NCBI GenBank assembly: GCA_021767325.1
Contig: JAASTM010000025.1
Span: 1 to 11,284, forward strand
Length of the DNA stretch: 11,284 nucleotides
DNA from: Spirochaetales bacterium
Lineage (GTDB): Bacteria > Spirochaetota > Spirochaetia > DSM-16054 > Sediminispirochaetaceae
Reading direction: 5' to 3'
This document shows, in pieces, positions 1 to 6,942 of this stretch. Numbering within the stretch: position 1 is the stretch's first letter; each line of letters starts with the position of its first letter. Under the pieces are notes generated by a model that worked only from the letters and a program-made list of their open reading frames with translations, did no database searches and had not been told where the DNA came from. A program made the position numbers and the translations under genes.

Positions 1-1662
1 CTCGGCGAAGTGTTCGAAGTACCCCTGCGGAACATCCGGGTGCAGAAGCCGCGTATCGGCGGCGGATTCGGCGGAAAACAGCAGATTCACCTCGAGCTGT
101 ACGCCATGCTGGTCACCATGAAAACCGGCAAACCGGCCAAGGTGGTCATGAGCCGCAAAGAGGTGTTCGAATCCTCGTTTGCCCGGCACAAAATGCGCCT
201 GGACATCCGCCTGGGAGCTGATAAGAACGGCAAGATCAAGGCTATCGACCTGCAGGTGCTCTCCGACACTGGTGCTTACGGCGAGCACGCCCTGACGGTT
301 TTTACCAACTGCGGATCAAAGTCACTGCCGATGTACAACAAAGTCGAGGCGGTCCGCTTCGGCGGCAAGATCGTGTACACCAACCGCACCCCCGCCGGCG
401 CCTACCGCGGTTACGGGGCAATTCAGGGCAACTACGCCCTCGAATCGGCCATGAGCGAGTTGGCCAGTAAGCTGGGCATGGACCCGGCGGTACTGCGCGA
501 ACAGAACATGATCAAAGAGGGCGAGACCAGCGATATCTTCCGCATCATGGGCGAAGGCGGCGAAGGCCACGAAATGTGGATCGAGAGCTGCAAACTGCAG
601 TACTGTGTAGACCGCGGCCGCGAGCTAATCGGCTGGGATCCGAAGAAGCTGAAAGGCGAGGTAAAGAACGGCAAGGTCCGCGGCAAAGGCATGGCTATCG
701 CCATGCAGGGCTCCGGAATACCGCACATTGATATGGGCTCGGCAACCCTCGAACTGCAGGACGACGGATTCTTCAAACTCCTGATAGGGGCCACCGACCT
801 GGGAACCGGAAGCGACACGATTCTGGCCCAGATCGCCGCCGAAGAGCTGGGCGTTCCGGCTGACGACATCGTCGTCTACAGCTCCGACACCGACCGCACC
901 CCCTACGACGTCGGCGCCTACGCCTCCAGTACCACGTACGTGACCGGTAACGCGGTTATCCGCGCCGCCCAGAAAATGAAACAGGTACTGCGCGAAGCCG
1001 CCGCCGAGAAGTTCGGCGTCGAAGCCGACGATGTGGATTTCAACGGCCGCGAACTGTGGGTGAAGGACGGCAAGAAGCAGATCAGCAGCATGAAGGACGG
1101 CAGCCAGTCGATTACCCTGAAGGAGTTCAGCTACGACACCCTCTATCACGAGGGGCTCAACATGAAAACCCTGTCAGCCACCGGCTCGTACAGCGGAGAG
1201 GTCTCTCCCCCGCCCTACATGGCCGGCTTCTGCGAAATCGAGGTCGACCTGGACACGGGCAAAATCGACGTGCTGGACTACGTGGCGATCACCGACTGCG
1301 GTACCCCGATCAACCCCAACCTGGCCAAAGTACAGGTGGAAGGGGGCCTGATGCAGGGTATCGGAATGACCCTGACCGAGGATGTGGTACTGACCGGCAA
1401 CGGCAAGATGCTGACCAACAACTTTATGACCTACAAGATACCATCCAGGGAAGATGTGGGCAGACTGCGCGTCGAGCTGGCCGAAAGCTACGATCCCACC
1501 GGTCCTTTCGGTGCAAAATCGGTCGGAGAAATCGGCATCGATACTCCCTTGGCGGCAATCTCCAACGCGCTGTTCAACGCCACCGGAGTGCGCCTGACCT
1601 CACTGCCGCTTACCCCGGCCAAAGTTTTGGCAGCACTGGAAGCGCAGAAGACACAAAAATAA
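1..1662 (+). CDS. Xanthine dehydrogenase/aldehyde oxidase-family molybdenum-binding subunit (5' partial)
   Basis: C-terminal ~553 residues of a large molybdenum hydroxylase subunit; the reading frame is open to base 1, so the start lies outside the window and probably 200 or more residues are missing. Visible family motifs: the glycine loop GGGFGGK (58-78), AYRGYGAIQ (400-426) matching the cofactor-contacting RGFG-type motif, the ATDLGTGSDT/QIAAEELG segment near 790-855 that corresponds to the GQG-type region, and KSVGEIG near 1516-1536 whose Glu (codon 1528) aligns with the catalytic base of xanthine oxidase. Such subunits hydroxylate purines, N-heterocycles or aldehydes in the cytoplasm using a molybdopterin cofactor, usually with separate FAD and [2Fe-2S] subunits. 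Those partners are not visible here, so the substrate cannot be named; xanthine or a related heterocycle is most likely. Ends at TAA 1660-1662, followed by a run of ten A. Confidence 0.93.
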   Translation, partial: LGEVFEVPLRNIRVQKPRIGGGFGGKQQIHLELYAMLVTMKTGKPAKVVMSRKEVFESSFARHKMRLDIRLGADKNGKIKAIDLQVLSDTGAYGEHALTVFTNCGSKSLPMYNKVEAVRFGGKIVYTNRTPAGAYRGYGAIQGNYALESAMSELASKLGMDPAVLREQNMIKEGETSDIFRIMGEGGEGHEMWIESCKLQYCVDRGRELIGWDPKKLKGEVKNGKVRGKGMAIAMQGSGIPHIDMGSATLELQDDGFFKLLIGATDLGTGSDTILAQIAAEELGVPADDIVVYSSDTDRTPYDVGAYASSTTYVTGNAVIRAAQKMKQVLREAAAEKFGVEADDVDFNGRELWVKDGKKQISSMKDGSQSITLKEFSYDTLYHEGLNMKTLSATGSYSGEVSPPPYMAGFCEIEVDLDTGKIDVLDYVAITDCGTPINPNLAKVQVEGGLMQGIGMTLTEDVVLTGNGKMLTNNFMTYKIPSREDVGRLRVELAESYDPTGPFGAKSVGEIGIDTPLAAISNALFNATGVRLTSLPLTPAKVLAALEAQKTQK

Positions 1663-1730
1663 AAAAAAAACGGGGCCGGCCTGCCAACACAACGGCATGC
1701 CAAAAGGCCGCAAAGGCTAAAATAAAACAA

Positions 1731-1770
1731 AGGGGCTGTCCGAGATGAGATCGCGGACAGCCCTTTTTTT
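1731..1770. terminator. Strong rho-independent terminator, probably bidirectional
   Basis: A perfect 10-bp inverted repeat, GGGCTGTCCG at 1733-1742 and CGGACAGCCC at 1754-1763, with an 11-nt loop, is followed on the + strand by seven T (1764-1770). Read on the - strand, the same stem is followed by a T-rich stretch (complement of 1720-1731). It sits between the convergent xanthine dehydrogenase-family gene (+) and GntR gene (-), so it likely ends both transcripts. Confidence 0.9.
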
Positions 1771-1808
1771 GCGTTGAGGTGCGCAGCCCCCGCCGGCCGG
1801 CAGTGCGC

Positions 1809-2534
1809 TCAGCGCGTGCGCAGGAGCATGGAAAGATTCGTTTTGAGGGGGTGAAAGTAGACCTGATTAAAACAGATCTGCCGGTCGTACAGGTCGTAGA
1901 AGATTTCCTCCCACATCTGCATGGGGGCGGCCTCGGGGGCCCCGAAGATTCCGGCCACCTCGTTGTTGAGGCCGGCCTTGAACCAGGCCGTTGCGTAGGT
2001 AATATCCCCGTCATAAAAACGGCGCAGATAATCGGTCAAGCGCATCTCATCCCTGCGTTTGGAGAGCATCAGCCGCATTGCCGCTTTTATCACCTGTACC
2101 CGGCAGACAATTACCGGCTCGCCGTCGGCGGTGTATACCCAGTCGAATGCAAACACCTGAGTGTGCTTGAACTGGGGCATGTGTTCCAGCAGATCATCGT
2201 TTGGTTGCGTCAGAGAAATGCCCGACTGTTCGACATCTATCTCCCGATAAGTGTCCTGCAGGATGTGCACGAAATCTGAGTTGATGTCAAAGCGCATATT
2301 CAGTTTGAGTGCATGGGGATGTCCGAAGTTCCCCCGTCCCTGCCAGGGGGTAATATAGCCGTCCTTTATCAGATCCGCCAGGGCTTCGCGCACAGTTGCC
2401 CGGCTGGTGCCGTAACGCTTGGCCAGCTGCTCCTCCGGCTCGAGCCGGTTGTTTCCCGGACGCATGGTGCTGATCTCCTCCACAAGGGCACTGCGAACCC
2501 GCTGATATAAAGGCTTATCCTCTTTTTTATTCAT
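1809..2534 (-). CDS. GntR-family transcriptional regulator, HutC/UTRA type
   Basis: A 241-residue regulator. Residues ~8-72 form the GntR winged helix-turn-helix: LEPEEQLAKRYGTSRATVRE (31-50) is the recognition region and GYITPWQGRGNFG (59-71) the wing. Residues ~85-241 resemble the UTRA effector-binding domain, with DGEPVIVCRV in its middle and the closing IFYDLYDRQICFNQVYF pattern. I chose the ATG at 2534 because AAGGA lies ~7 nt upstream; upstream in-frame ATGs at 2540 and 2582 lack a properly spaced Shine-Dalgarno and would extend an unconserved tail. The start overlaps the end of the MFS gene by 8 bp, so it is the last gene of a leftward operon with the transporter and the molybdoenzyme. 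UTRA proteins are mostly repressors released by a small ligand; inference: it senses the substrate or product of this operon and autoregulates it. Ligand unknown. Confidence 0.9.
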   Translation of the reverse strand: MNKKEDKPLYQRVRSALVEEISTMRPGNNRLEPEEQLAKRYGTSRATVREALADLIKDGYITPWQGRGNFGHPHALKLNMRFDINSDFVHILQDTYREIDVEQSGISLTQPNDDLLEHMPQFKHTQVFAFDWVYTADGEPVIVCRVQVIKAAMRLMLSKRRDEMRLTDYLRRFYDGDITYATAWFKAGLNNEVAGIFGAPEAAPMQMWEEIFYDLYDRQICFNQVYFHPLKTNLSMLLRTR

Positions 2535-3861
2535 ATGCATTCCTTCTGTGAATTGCTGTTCTATGTGGTTCCTCGCGAACAAAAAATACTATGAGAATAC
2601 AGGATACAAAAGCTGCCGCCGCGGAAACCGGTCCTAATCCCCATACCCCTACATTTAAATATGCTGCAGGACCGGTGGTGGCCGCAATAGTAGTACCCAA
2701 TAATCCTCCGGCTACACTCAGCGACATAACCTTTCCGCGCTGCGACGGGTACTGCTCGCTGAGCAGGGGAAAATTGCTGACGGTAGCGAACTCAAAGAAA
2801 AACCGCGGCAGCAGCAGACTCATCAGCGCCAGGGGCAGCGTTATATTGAGAAACGGCAGCAGGGCAAAAAACACCACCATGCCCGCGGCGCCTATCAGGA
2901 CACTCCGCCGCTTTCCGATACGGTCGCCGGCTACACTCACGATGATACTGCCGGCCCAGTCGAAAAATCCCAGCAGCAGCGCCACCAGTCCGAGCCTGCT
3001 CGGAGCCAAGCCGTATTCGGTTTCAAGCCATCCGCCGTGAATAATCATGATGTGGGTAATCGCAAAAAAATTGAACACGTTTACCAGCACCGCCGCCCAG
3101 GCCGACTTCCAGTGGGACCCAAGATAAAAAAACTTCAAAACCCGTCTCGCCTGAGATTCGGTTCTCCCGCCCGTGCCGGCTGCGGCGGGCAGATCCTGCT
3201 CGTCAGACTGACCACCAGCCTCACCCCCCTGACTGCCCTCATCCGGCCCGTGGTTTGCGTCCCCTGGAGTGTCCGCACCGTGGTGATGCTCGGTCTTCGG
3301 CAGGGTGCCCAGCAACAGCGAAGCGGCAATCAGACCGCCGCCCAGCACATACAAGGGCTCGCGCCAGGTAAACAGCTCTATCAGCACACCTATCAGCGCC
3401 AGTCCGATGATACCCGCCAATGCCCAGGAGTATTCCACTATCCCGAGATACCGCGACCGCTTTTCGTAGGGCAGTTTGGCGCTCAGGTAGGAGTGCAGAT
3501 TCGGCGTGAACCCACCCTGCCCCAGACCGGCCACCACCATACTCAGAATAAGAATCGGCAGTCCGGCCCCGGTGGACATGAGCAGGATTCCAATACCCGC
3601 CGTCAGCAGACTGAGCCGCATAATCAGGCGGTATCCGACCCGGTCGGCCAGATGCCCCACTACCGGCGCCGCCAGCCCCATGATATTCCGCAGGCTGACC
3701 AGCTGCCCCATGGTTACCGCACTCACTCCCAGCCCGGCCGCGTAGACCATCAGAAAGGGATTGTAAAGCTGAACCGAGGTATCAATAAAGAGCTTCGCCG
3801 TTACTCCGACCGCTACCAGATACCCTATACTTCCGGTTCGTGTTGTAGTTCTTTTTTGCAT
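2527..3861 (-). CDS. Major facilitator superfamily (MFS) transporter
   Basis: A 444-residue, highly hydrophobic inner-membrane protein with about 12 predicted membrane segments in two halves. The first half carries MFS motif A, GHLADRVGYR (69-78), between segments 2 and 3, and its counterpart GDRIGKRR (312-319) lies in the second half. Residues ~189-240 are a long hydrophilic, His/Gly/Asp-rich central loop, expected in the cytoplasm. The start at 3861 is supported by GGTGA 4 nt upstream. This start lies inside the 3' end of the molybdoenzyme gene (37-bp overlap), and the stop overlaps the GntR start by 8 bp, so all three genes are probably translationally coupled. Substrate is not recognisable; the context suggests uptake (or efflux) of the compound handled by the neighbouring oxidoreductase, which is an inference. 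Confidence 0.9.
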   Translation of the reverse strand: MQKRTTTRTGSIGYLVAVGVTAKLFIDTSVQLYNPFLMVYAAGLGVSAVTMGQLVSLRNIMGLAAPVVGHLADRVGYRLIMRLSLLTAGIGILLMSTGAGLPILILSMVVAGLGQGGFTPNLHSYLSAKLPYEKRSRYLGIVEYSWALAGIIGLALIGVLIELFTWREPLYVLGGGLIAASLLLGTLPKTEHHHGADTPGDANHGPDEGSQGGEAGGQSDEQDLPAAAGTGGRTESQARRVLKFFYLGSHWKSAWAAVLVNVFNFFAITHIMIIHGGWLETEYGLAPSRLGLVALLLGFFDWAGSIIVSVAGDRIGKRRSVLIGAAGMVVFFALLPFLNITLPLALMSLLLPRFFFEFATVSNFPLLSEQYPSQRGKVMSLSVAGGLLGTTIAATTGPAAYLNVGVWGLGPVSAAAAFVSCILIVFFVREEPHRTAIHRRNAYE

Positions 3862-5927
3862 ATATTCACCATAACTGAGTGAGTCCGCGCCCCCTGACTC
3901 GGCAGAGTCGGCCGGCTCGAAGTAAGGATGTTCACCGCAGCCCCTTCACCGCGCTGCCCGAACCATTTCCCTTGCGTACATGAAATTACTCCGACCAGTA
4001 TATCAGAAGAAAGGTGAGCGATGCTACACATTCGCCCGTTCGCACTGCTGACAATTACCTCGTCCCCCTCGCCGATCCCCCGCGCGGCCGCATCCTGCGG
4101 ATGAATCAGAACCCCGTTCTCGGCCGACCTGGCAAACTCGGTCAGATTGTCGAACTGCGAGTTATTCCTGAACCGGTCGTGCGGTGTAACCAGCCGCAGC
4201 GCAAACCCCAACTCAGCATAGTGCGAATACACCGGAATCCGGCTGCCCCCCGCCGCCTCCAGTGCCCCGCAGGCCACCTCAATTCTGCCCGACTCGGTGG
4301 CCAAGGGATACTGATCTGGGTTGCGCACAAAATCGGACAATCCCACTCTGTACTGATCCTCTCCGGCATAAATTCCATTTTTTAAAAATGCACTTATATC
4401 ACGCACCTCACTGTGGTGCAGAAAATGCTCCAACCATTCTCCGTCGCTTTTTCCGCCGGTGAAGGCCTCCCGAAAGCCCAGCCGCCCGGCCAGCTCGGCA
4501 AAAATGTCCCAGTCATTGCGGGCCCCGCCCACCGGCTCGATCGCCGCCGCGCTGTAATACAGGTAATTGGTGTGGCTGAACAGGATATCGCTGCGCTCCA
4601 CGAAGGTAGTCACCGGCAGCACCACATCCGAACGGCGGGCGGTATCGGTCATGAAGTAGTCGTGGGTCACCACGAAGTCGGCCTTGTCAAAGGCCCGCAG
4701 CACCTTCTGGGTATCGCTGCTCTGCACCGCAAAATTGCCGCCCACATTGTACAGCAGAGCGATATCCGCGGGATATCCGCCGGCCCTTCCCTCCAGCACC
4801 GCATCGGCCCAGCGGTACACCGGCACGTGGCTGCCCGCCGGATTGGGCGGCACGGGTATCCTGCCGCAGCGCGGCCCCGGCAGCACGTTCCACTGCCCTG
4901 CGCCGGTACTGCCGCCGAGCCGACCGACGTTGCCCAGGGCCAGCTGCAGCACCCCGCCCATCCGGTCGGCCTGCTCGCCGCCGATGGTCCGCTGTACAGA
5001 CAGCCCCGGCAGCAGGGCGGCCGGGCGGGCCCCAGCATACACACGGGCCAGGCGCTCAATCTCTTCGGCCGGCACCCCGCACAGCCCGGCCGCCCACTCC
5101 GGACTCTTCACCGCGCTGCCGTCCCGGCCCAAGATATGCGCCTCCAGCTCCTCGAAGCCCACGCTGTAGGTGTCGATAAAGCGGCGGTCCTCCCGCCGGT
5201 CCCGGAGAATACAGTACAGCAGCGCCTGCATCAAAGCGGCATCGGTTCCGGGGTAGACCGGAATCCACCAGTCGGCATAGCGGGTGACCGTCCGGGTCCG
5301 GCGCGGGTCGATTACCACAATCTGCGTACCACGCTGCCGGGCCTGGGCCAGCACCGCCTCGGTTTCAGGACCAAAGCGGGTGTCCGCCGCATTGAACCCC
5401 CACAATATGATCAGCTTTGAGTAGCGTAGAGTCTTCACATCTATCCCCACCGCCCCGGTTCCGTACATGAAGGGTTTGATGAAATCGGTGGCCTCGCTGC
5501 TGTAGCTGCCGCAGGTATCGGTGAAACCGCCCGACAAGCCCAGAAAACGCTTGGTCAGCTGGGCGGTGTTGTGCAACGCCCCCCGGCAGGCTCCCGAGCC
5601 GCCTATGCGCATTACCGCCTCCGGGCCGTAGCGTGCATGTGTCTCCCGCAGCTTTTCGGCCACCAGATCGAGGGCCTCATCCCAGCCGGCCGGGCGAAAC
5701 TGCCGCCGCCCCGAGCCGGTAACCGCAATCATCGGACGGGTAAGCCGGTCGGGGTGGTACACCACGGAGGGAAAGCGAAATCCCCGCATGCAGCCGTTCA
5801 TGTATTCGGAGCGGTGGGGGCTGTTTCGGATCTTAGTCAGTACACCATCTTCCACCTCAGCTTCCAGCGGACAGCCGGTGATACAGTCGCGGTTACAGGA
5901 TACGGGGTAGGTTTTCGCTGGTTTCAT
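3825..5927 (-). CDS. Stand-alone DmsA-like molybdopterin oxidoreductase (DMSO reductase family)
   Basis: A 700-residue bis-MGD molybdoenzyme. The N-terminus holds a [4Fe-4S] ligand set C11-x3-C15-x3-C19-x26-C46. GSYSSEATDFIKPFMYGT (140-157) matches the serine-ligand motif of DMSO/TMAO reductases, with S143 the likely molybdenum ligand; there is no Sec or Cys at that site. IDPRRT (206-211), PGTDAAL (226-232), the GEQADRMGG region and the C-terminal dinucleotide-binding domain with RPTLPSQGARTHS all resemble DmsA. There is no twin-arginine or other signal peptide, so it should be cytoplasmic, and no DmsB/DmsC-type partners follow; instead it overlaps an MFS transporter gene. It is shorter than DmsA (about 800). 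Function: probable reduction (or other oxygen-atom or hydroxyl transfer) of an unknown small molecule. The ATG at 5927 is the only possible start in frame (TAA just upstream), yet GGAGGG directly abuts it, an unusually short spacing. Confidence 0.9.
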   Translation of the reverse strand: MKPAKTYPVSCNRDCITGCPLEAEVEDGVLTKIRNSPHRSEYMNGCMRGFRFPSVVYHPDRLTRPMIAVTGSGRRQFRPAGWDEALDLVAEKLRETHARYGPEAVMRIGGSGACRGALHNTAQLTKRFLGLSGGFTDTCGSYSSEATDFIKPFMYGTGAVGIDVKTLRYSKLIILWGFNAADTRFGPETEAVLAQARQRGTQIVVIDPRRTRTVTRYADWWIPVYPGTDAALMQALLYCILRDRREDRRFIDTYSVGFEELEAHILGRDGSAVKSPEWAAGLCGVPAEEIERLARVYAGARPAALLPGLSVQRTIGGEQADRMGGVLQLALGNVGRLGGSTGAGQWNVLPGPRCGRIPVPPNPAGSHVPVYRWADAVLEGRAGGYPADIALLYNVGGNFAVQSSDTQKVLRAFDKADFVVTHDYFMTDTARRSDVVLPVTTFVERSDILFSHTNYLYYSAAAIEPVGGARNDWDIFAELAGRLGFREAFTGGKSDGEWLEHFLHHSEVRDISAFLKNGIYAGEDQYRVGLSDFVRNPDQYPLATESGRIEVACGALEAAGGSRIPVYSHYAELGFALRLVTPHDRFRNNSQFDNLTEFARSAENGVLIHPQDAAARGIGEGDEVIVSSANGRMCSIAHLSSDILVGVISCTQGKWFGQRGEGAAVNILTSSRPTLPSQGARTHSVMVNICKKELQHEPEV

Positions 5928-6009
5928 CCCTCCATCTTATGCAGGATAAAACAACTTGTAAATAAAGATAATACTGATTACACTGTACCTCTAGGCAGGT
6001 AACTGGCAC
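5928..6009. promoter_or_regulatory. Divergent promoter region between the molybdoenzyme operon and the GGDEF gene
   Basis: Only 82 bp separate two divergently read genes, so both promoters must lie here or in the flanking coding ends. Rightward candidate: TTGTAA (5956-5961), 17-nt spacer, TACACT (5979-5984). Leftward candidate: a TATTAT -10-like element (complement of 5968-5973) without a convincing -35. A dyad TACCT-N6-AGGTA (5986-6001) and a second, TGTAA-N16-TTACA (5957-5982), could be operators for the operon's GntR regulator. All are predictions by eye. Confidence 0.5.
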
Positions 6010-6906
6010 ATGAATGAAACTTTTTACCGCAATCTGCTCGACAATCTTATGGATGGTGTCTACTTTGTAGATACCGACAGAAAAATAACTTACTGGAATA
6101 AAGGGGCCGAACGGATTACCGGTTACAGCCCAGCTGAAGTAGAAGGCAGTCAATGTTTTGACAATCTGCTCAATCACGTCGACTACTCGGGCAGACAGCT
6201 CTGTCAGGACAAATGCCCGCTGGCCGAAACCATCGAGGACGGCAGGCTGCGCAAGGAAGATCTGTTTCTGCAGCACAAAAACGGCGAGCGCATTCCGGTT
6301 TCGGTAAGGATTGCACCGCTTAAAGAGGGCGGACGGATAATCGGAGCCGTAGAGAGTTTCAGCGACAATTCGGCCAAAGTGGCGGCCCTGCAGCGGGTGG
6401 AGCACCTGATGCAGGAAAACCTGACCGACCCGCTCACCGGAATCGGTAACCGCAGATATGCGGAGATAACCCTGCAAAACCGTTTCGACGAAATCAGCCG
6501 ATACAACTGGCGCTTCGGATTGCTGTTTTTTGACATAGATCACTTCAAACAGGTCAACGACGACTACGGGCATGCCGCCGGAGATGCTGTGTTGAAAGCG
6601 GTTGCCGATGATCTGGCCAGGAATATCCGTTCTTTCGATTTCGTCGGCCGCTGGGGGGGAGAAGAGTTTATCATCCTCTTGGTAAATATCGATTCGCGGG
6701 ATATATTAATTGAAACGGCCGATAGATTCAGAATGTTAGTCGAGTCTTCTCACATCGCTTTTCATGATAAGCGTATTCAAGTGACTGTTTCTGTGGGTGT
6801 CACCATTTCGCATGCGGAGGACACTATCGATTCGCTGCTCAATCGGGCTGATACACTGATGTATGAGTCAAAGCGGAACGGCAGAAACCGAATCACCTTT
6901 GGGTAG
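6010..6906 (+). CDS. PAS-GGDEF diguanylate cyclase
   Basis: A 298-residue soluble signalling protein. Residues ~5-125 are a PAS sensor (DGVYFVDTDRKITYWNKGAE, then ITGYSPAEV) carrying three cysteines, C49, C65 and C69, in an LCQDKCPL context. Residues ~135-297 are a GGDEF domain: DPLTGIGNRR (140-149), FFDIDHFKQVND (173-184) with metal-binding D175, and RWGGEEF (214-220), the intact active-site loop. RSFD (207-210) sits five residues before the loop, the correct position for the RxxD product-inhibition site. It therefore should make cyclic di-GMP from two GTP and be feedback-inhibited. There is no membrane segment or signal peptide, so the PAS domain senses an intracellular cue, possibly redox or a metal through the cysteines (inference). 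It starts at ATG 6010 with CAGGT about 9 nt upstream. No EAL domain is present. Confidence 0.95.
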   Translation: MNETFYRNLLDNLMDGVYFVDTDRKITYWNKGAERITGYSPAEVEGSQCFDNLLNHVDYSGRQLCQDKCPLAETIEDGRLRKEDLFLQHKNGERIPVSVRIAPLKEGGRIIGAVESFSDNSAKVAALQRVEHLMQENLTDPLTGIGNRRYAEITLQNRFDEISRYNWRFGLLFFDIDHFKQVNDDYGHAAGDAVLKAVADDLARNIRSFDFVGRWGGEEFIILLVNIDSRDILIETADRFRMLVESSHIAFHDKRIQVTVSVGVTISHAEDTIDSLLNRADTLMYESKRNGRNRITFG

Positions 6907-6918
6907 GACTCTTCGGTT
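6886..6918 (+). repeat. Inverted repeat across the GGDEF stop codon
   Basis: AACCGAA (6886-6892) and TTCGGTT (6912-6918) are perfect complements separated by 19 nt that include the TAG stop. No T run follows, so it is not a classical terminator; it could be a weak attenuator or an mRNA-stabilising hairpin upstream of the oxidoreductase gene, or chance. Confidence 0.35.
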
Positions 6919-6942
6919 ATAGAATAAAAAAGGGGGAAGTAT

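Noticed and set aside
10..12. GTG at base 10 as the start of the molybdenum hydroxylase gene
   Set aside because: The frame is open to base 1 and the conserved glycine loop follows at once, so at least 200 N-terminal residues expected for the family are missing; the gene is cut by the window edge.
1056..1655. Open frame overlapping the end of the molybdenum hydroxylase gene
   Set aside because: It is an out-of-frame shadow of a gene with clear catalytic motifs; only its AT-hook-like tail beyond 1656 was kept as a weak finding.
1664..1730. Second terminator formed by the GC-rich words next to the ten-A tract, read on the - strand
   Set aside because: Only a bulged, imperfect stem can be drawn (GGCC/GGCC with TGCC/GGCA); the hairpin at 1731-1770 already explains termination on both strands.
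2535..2582. Upstream start for the GntR gene at 2582 or 2540
   Set aside because: Neither has a properly spaced Shine-Dalgarno; AAGGA is ideally placed only for the ATG at 2534.
4413..5420. Long + strand open frame opposite the molybdoenzyme gene, with other antisense frames in the region
   Set aside because: Its translation is rich in Pro, Arg, Gly and His without any family motif, as expected for the shadow of a GC-rich gene; the opposite strand has full DmsA-type motifs.
5490..5515. Selenocysteine or cysteine ligation in the DmsA-like enzyme (formate dehydrogenase or thiosulfate reductase type)
   Set aside because: There is no in-frame TGA, and the motif GSYSSEA matches serine-ligated DMSO/TMAO reductases; nearby C139 does not fall at the ligand position.
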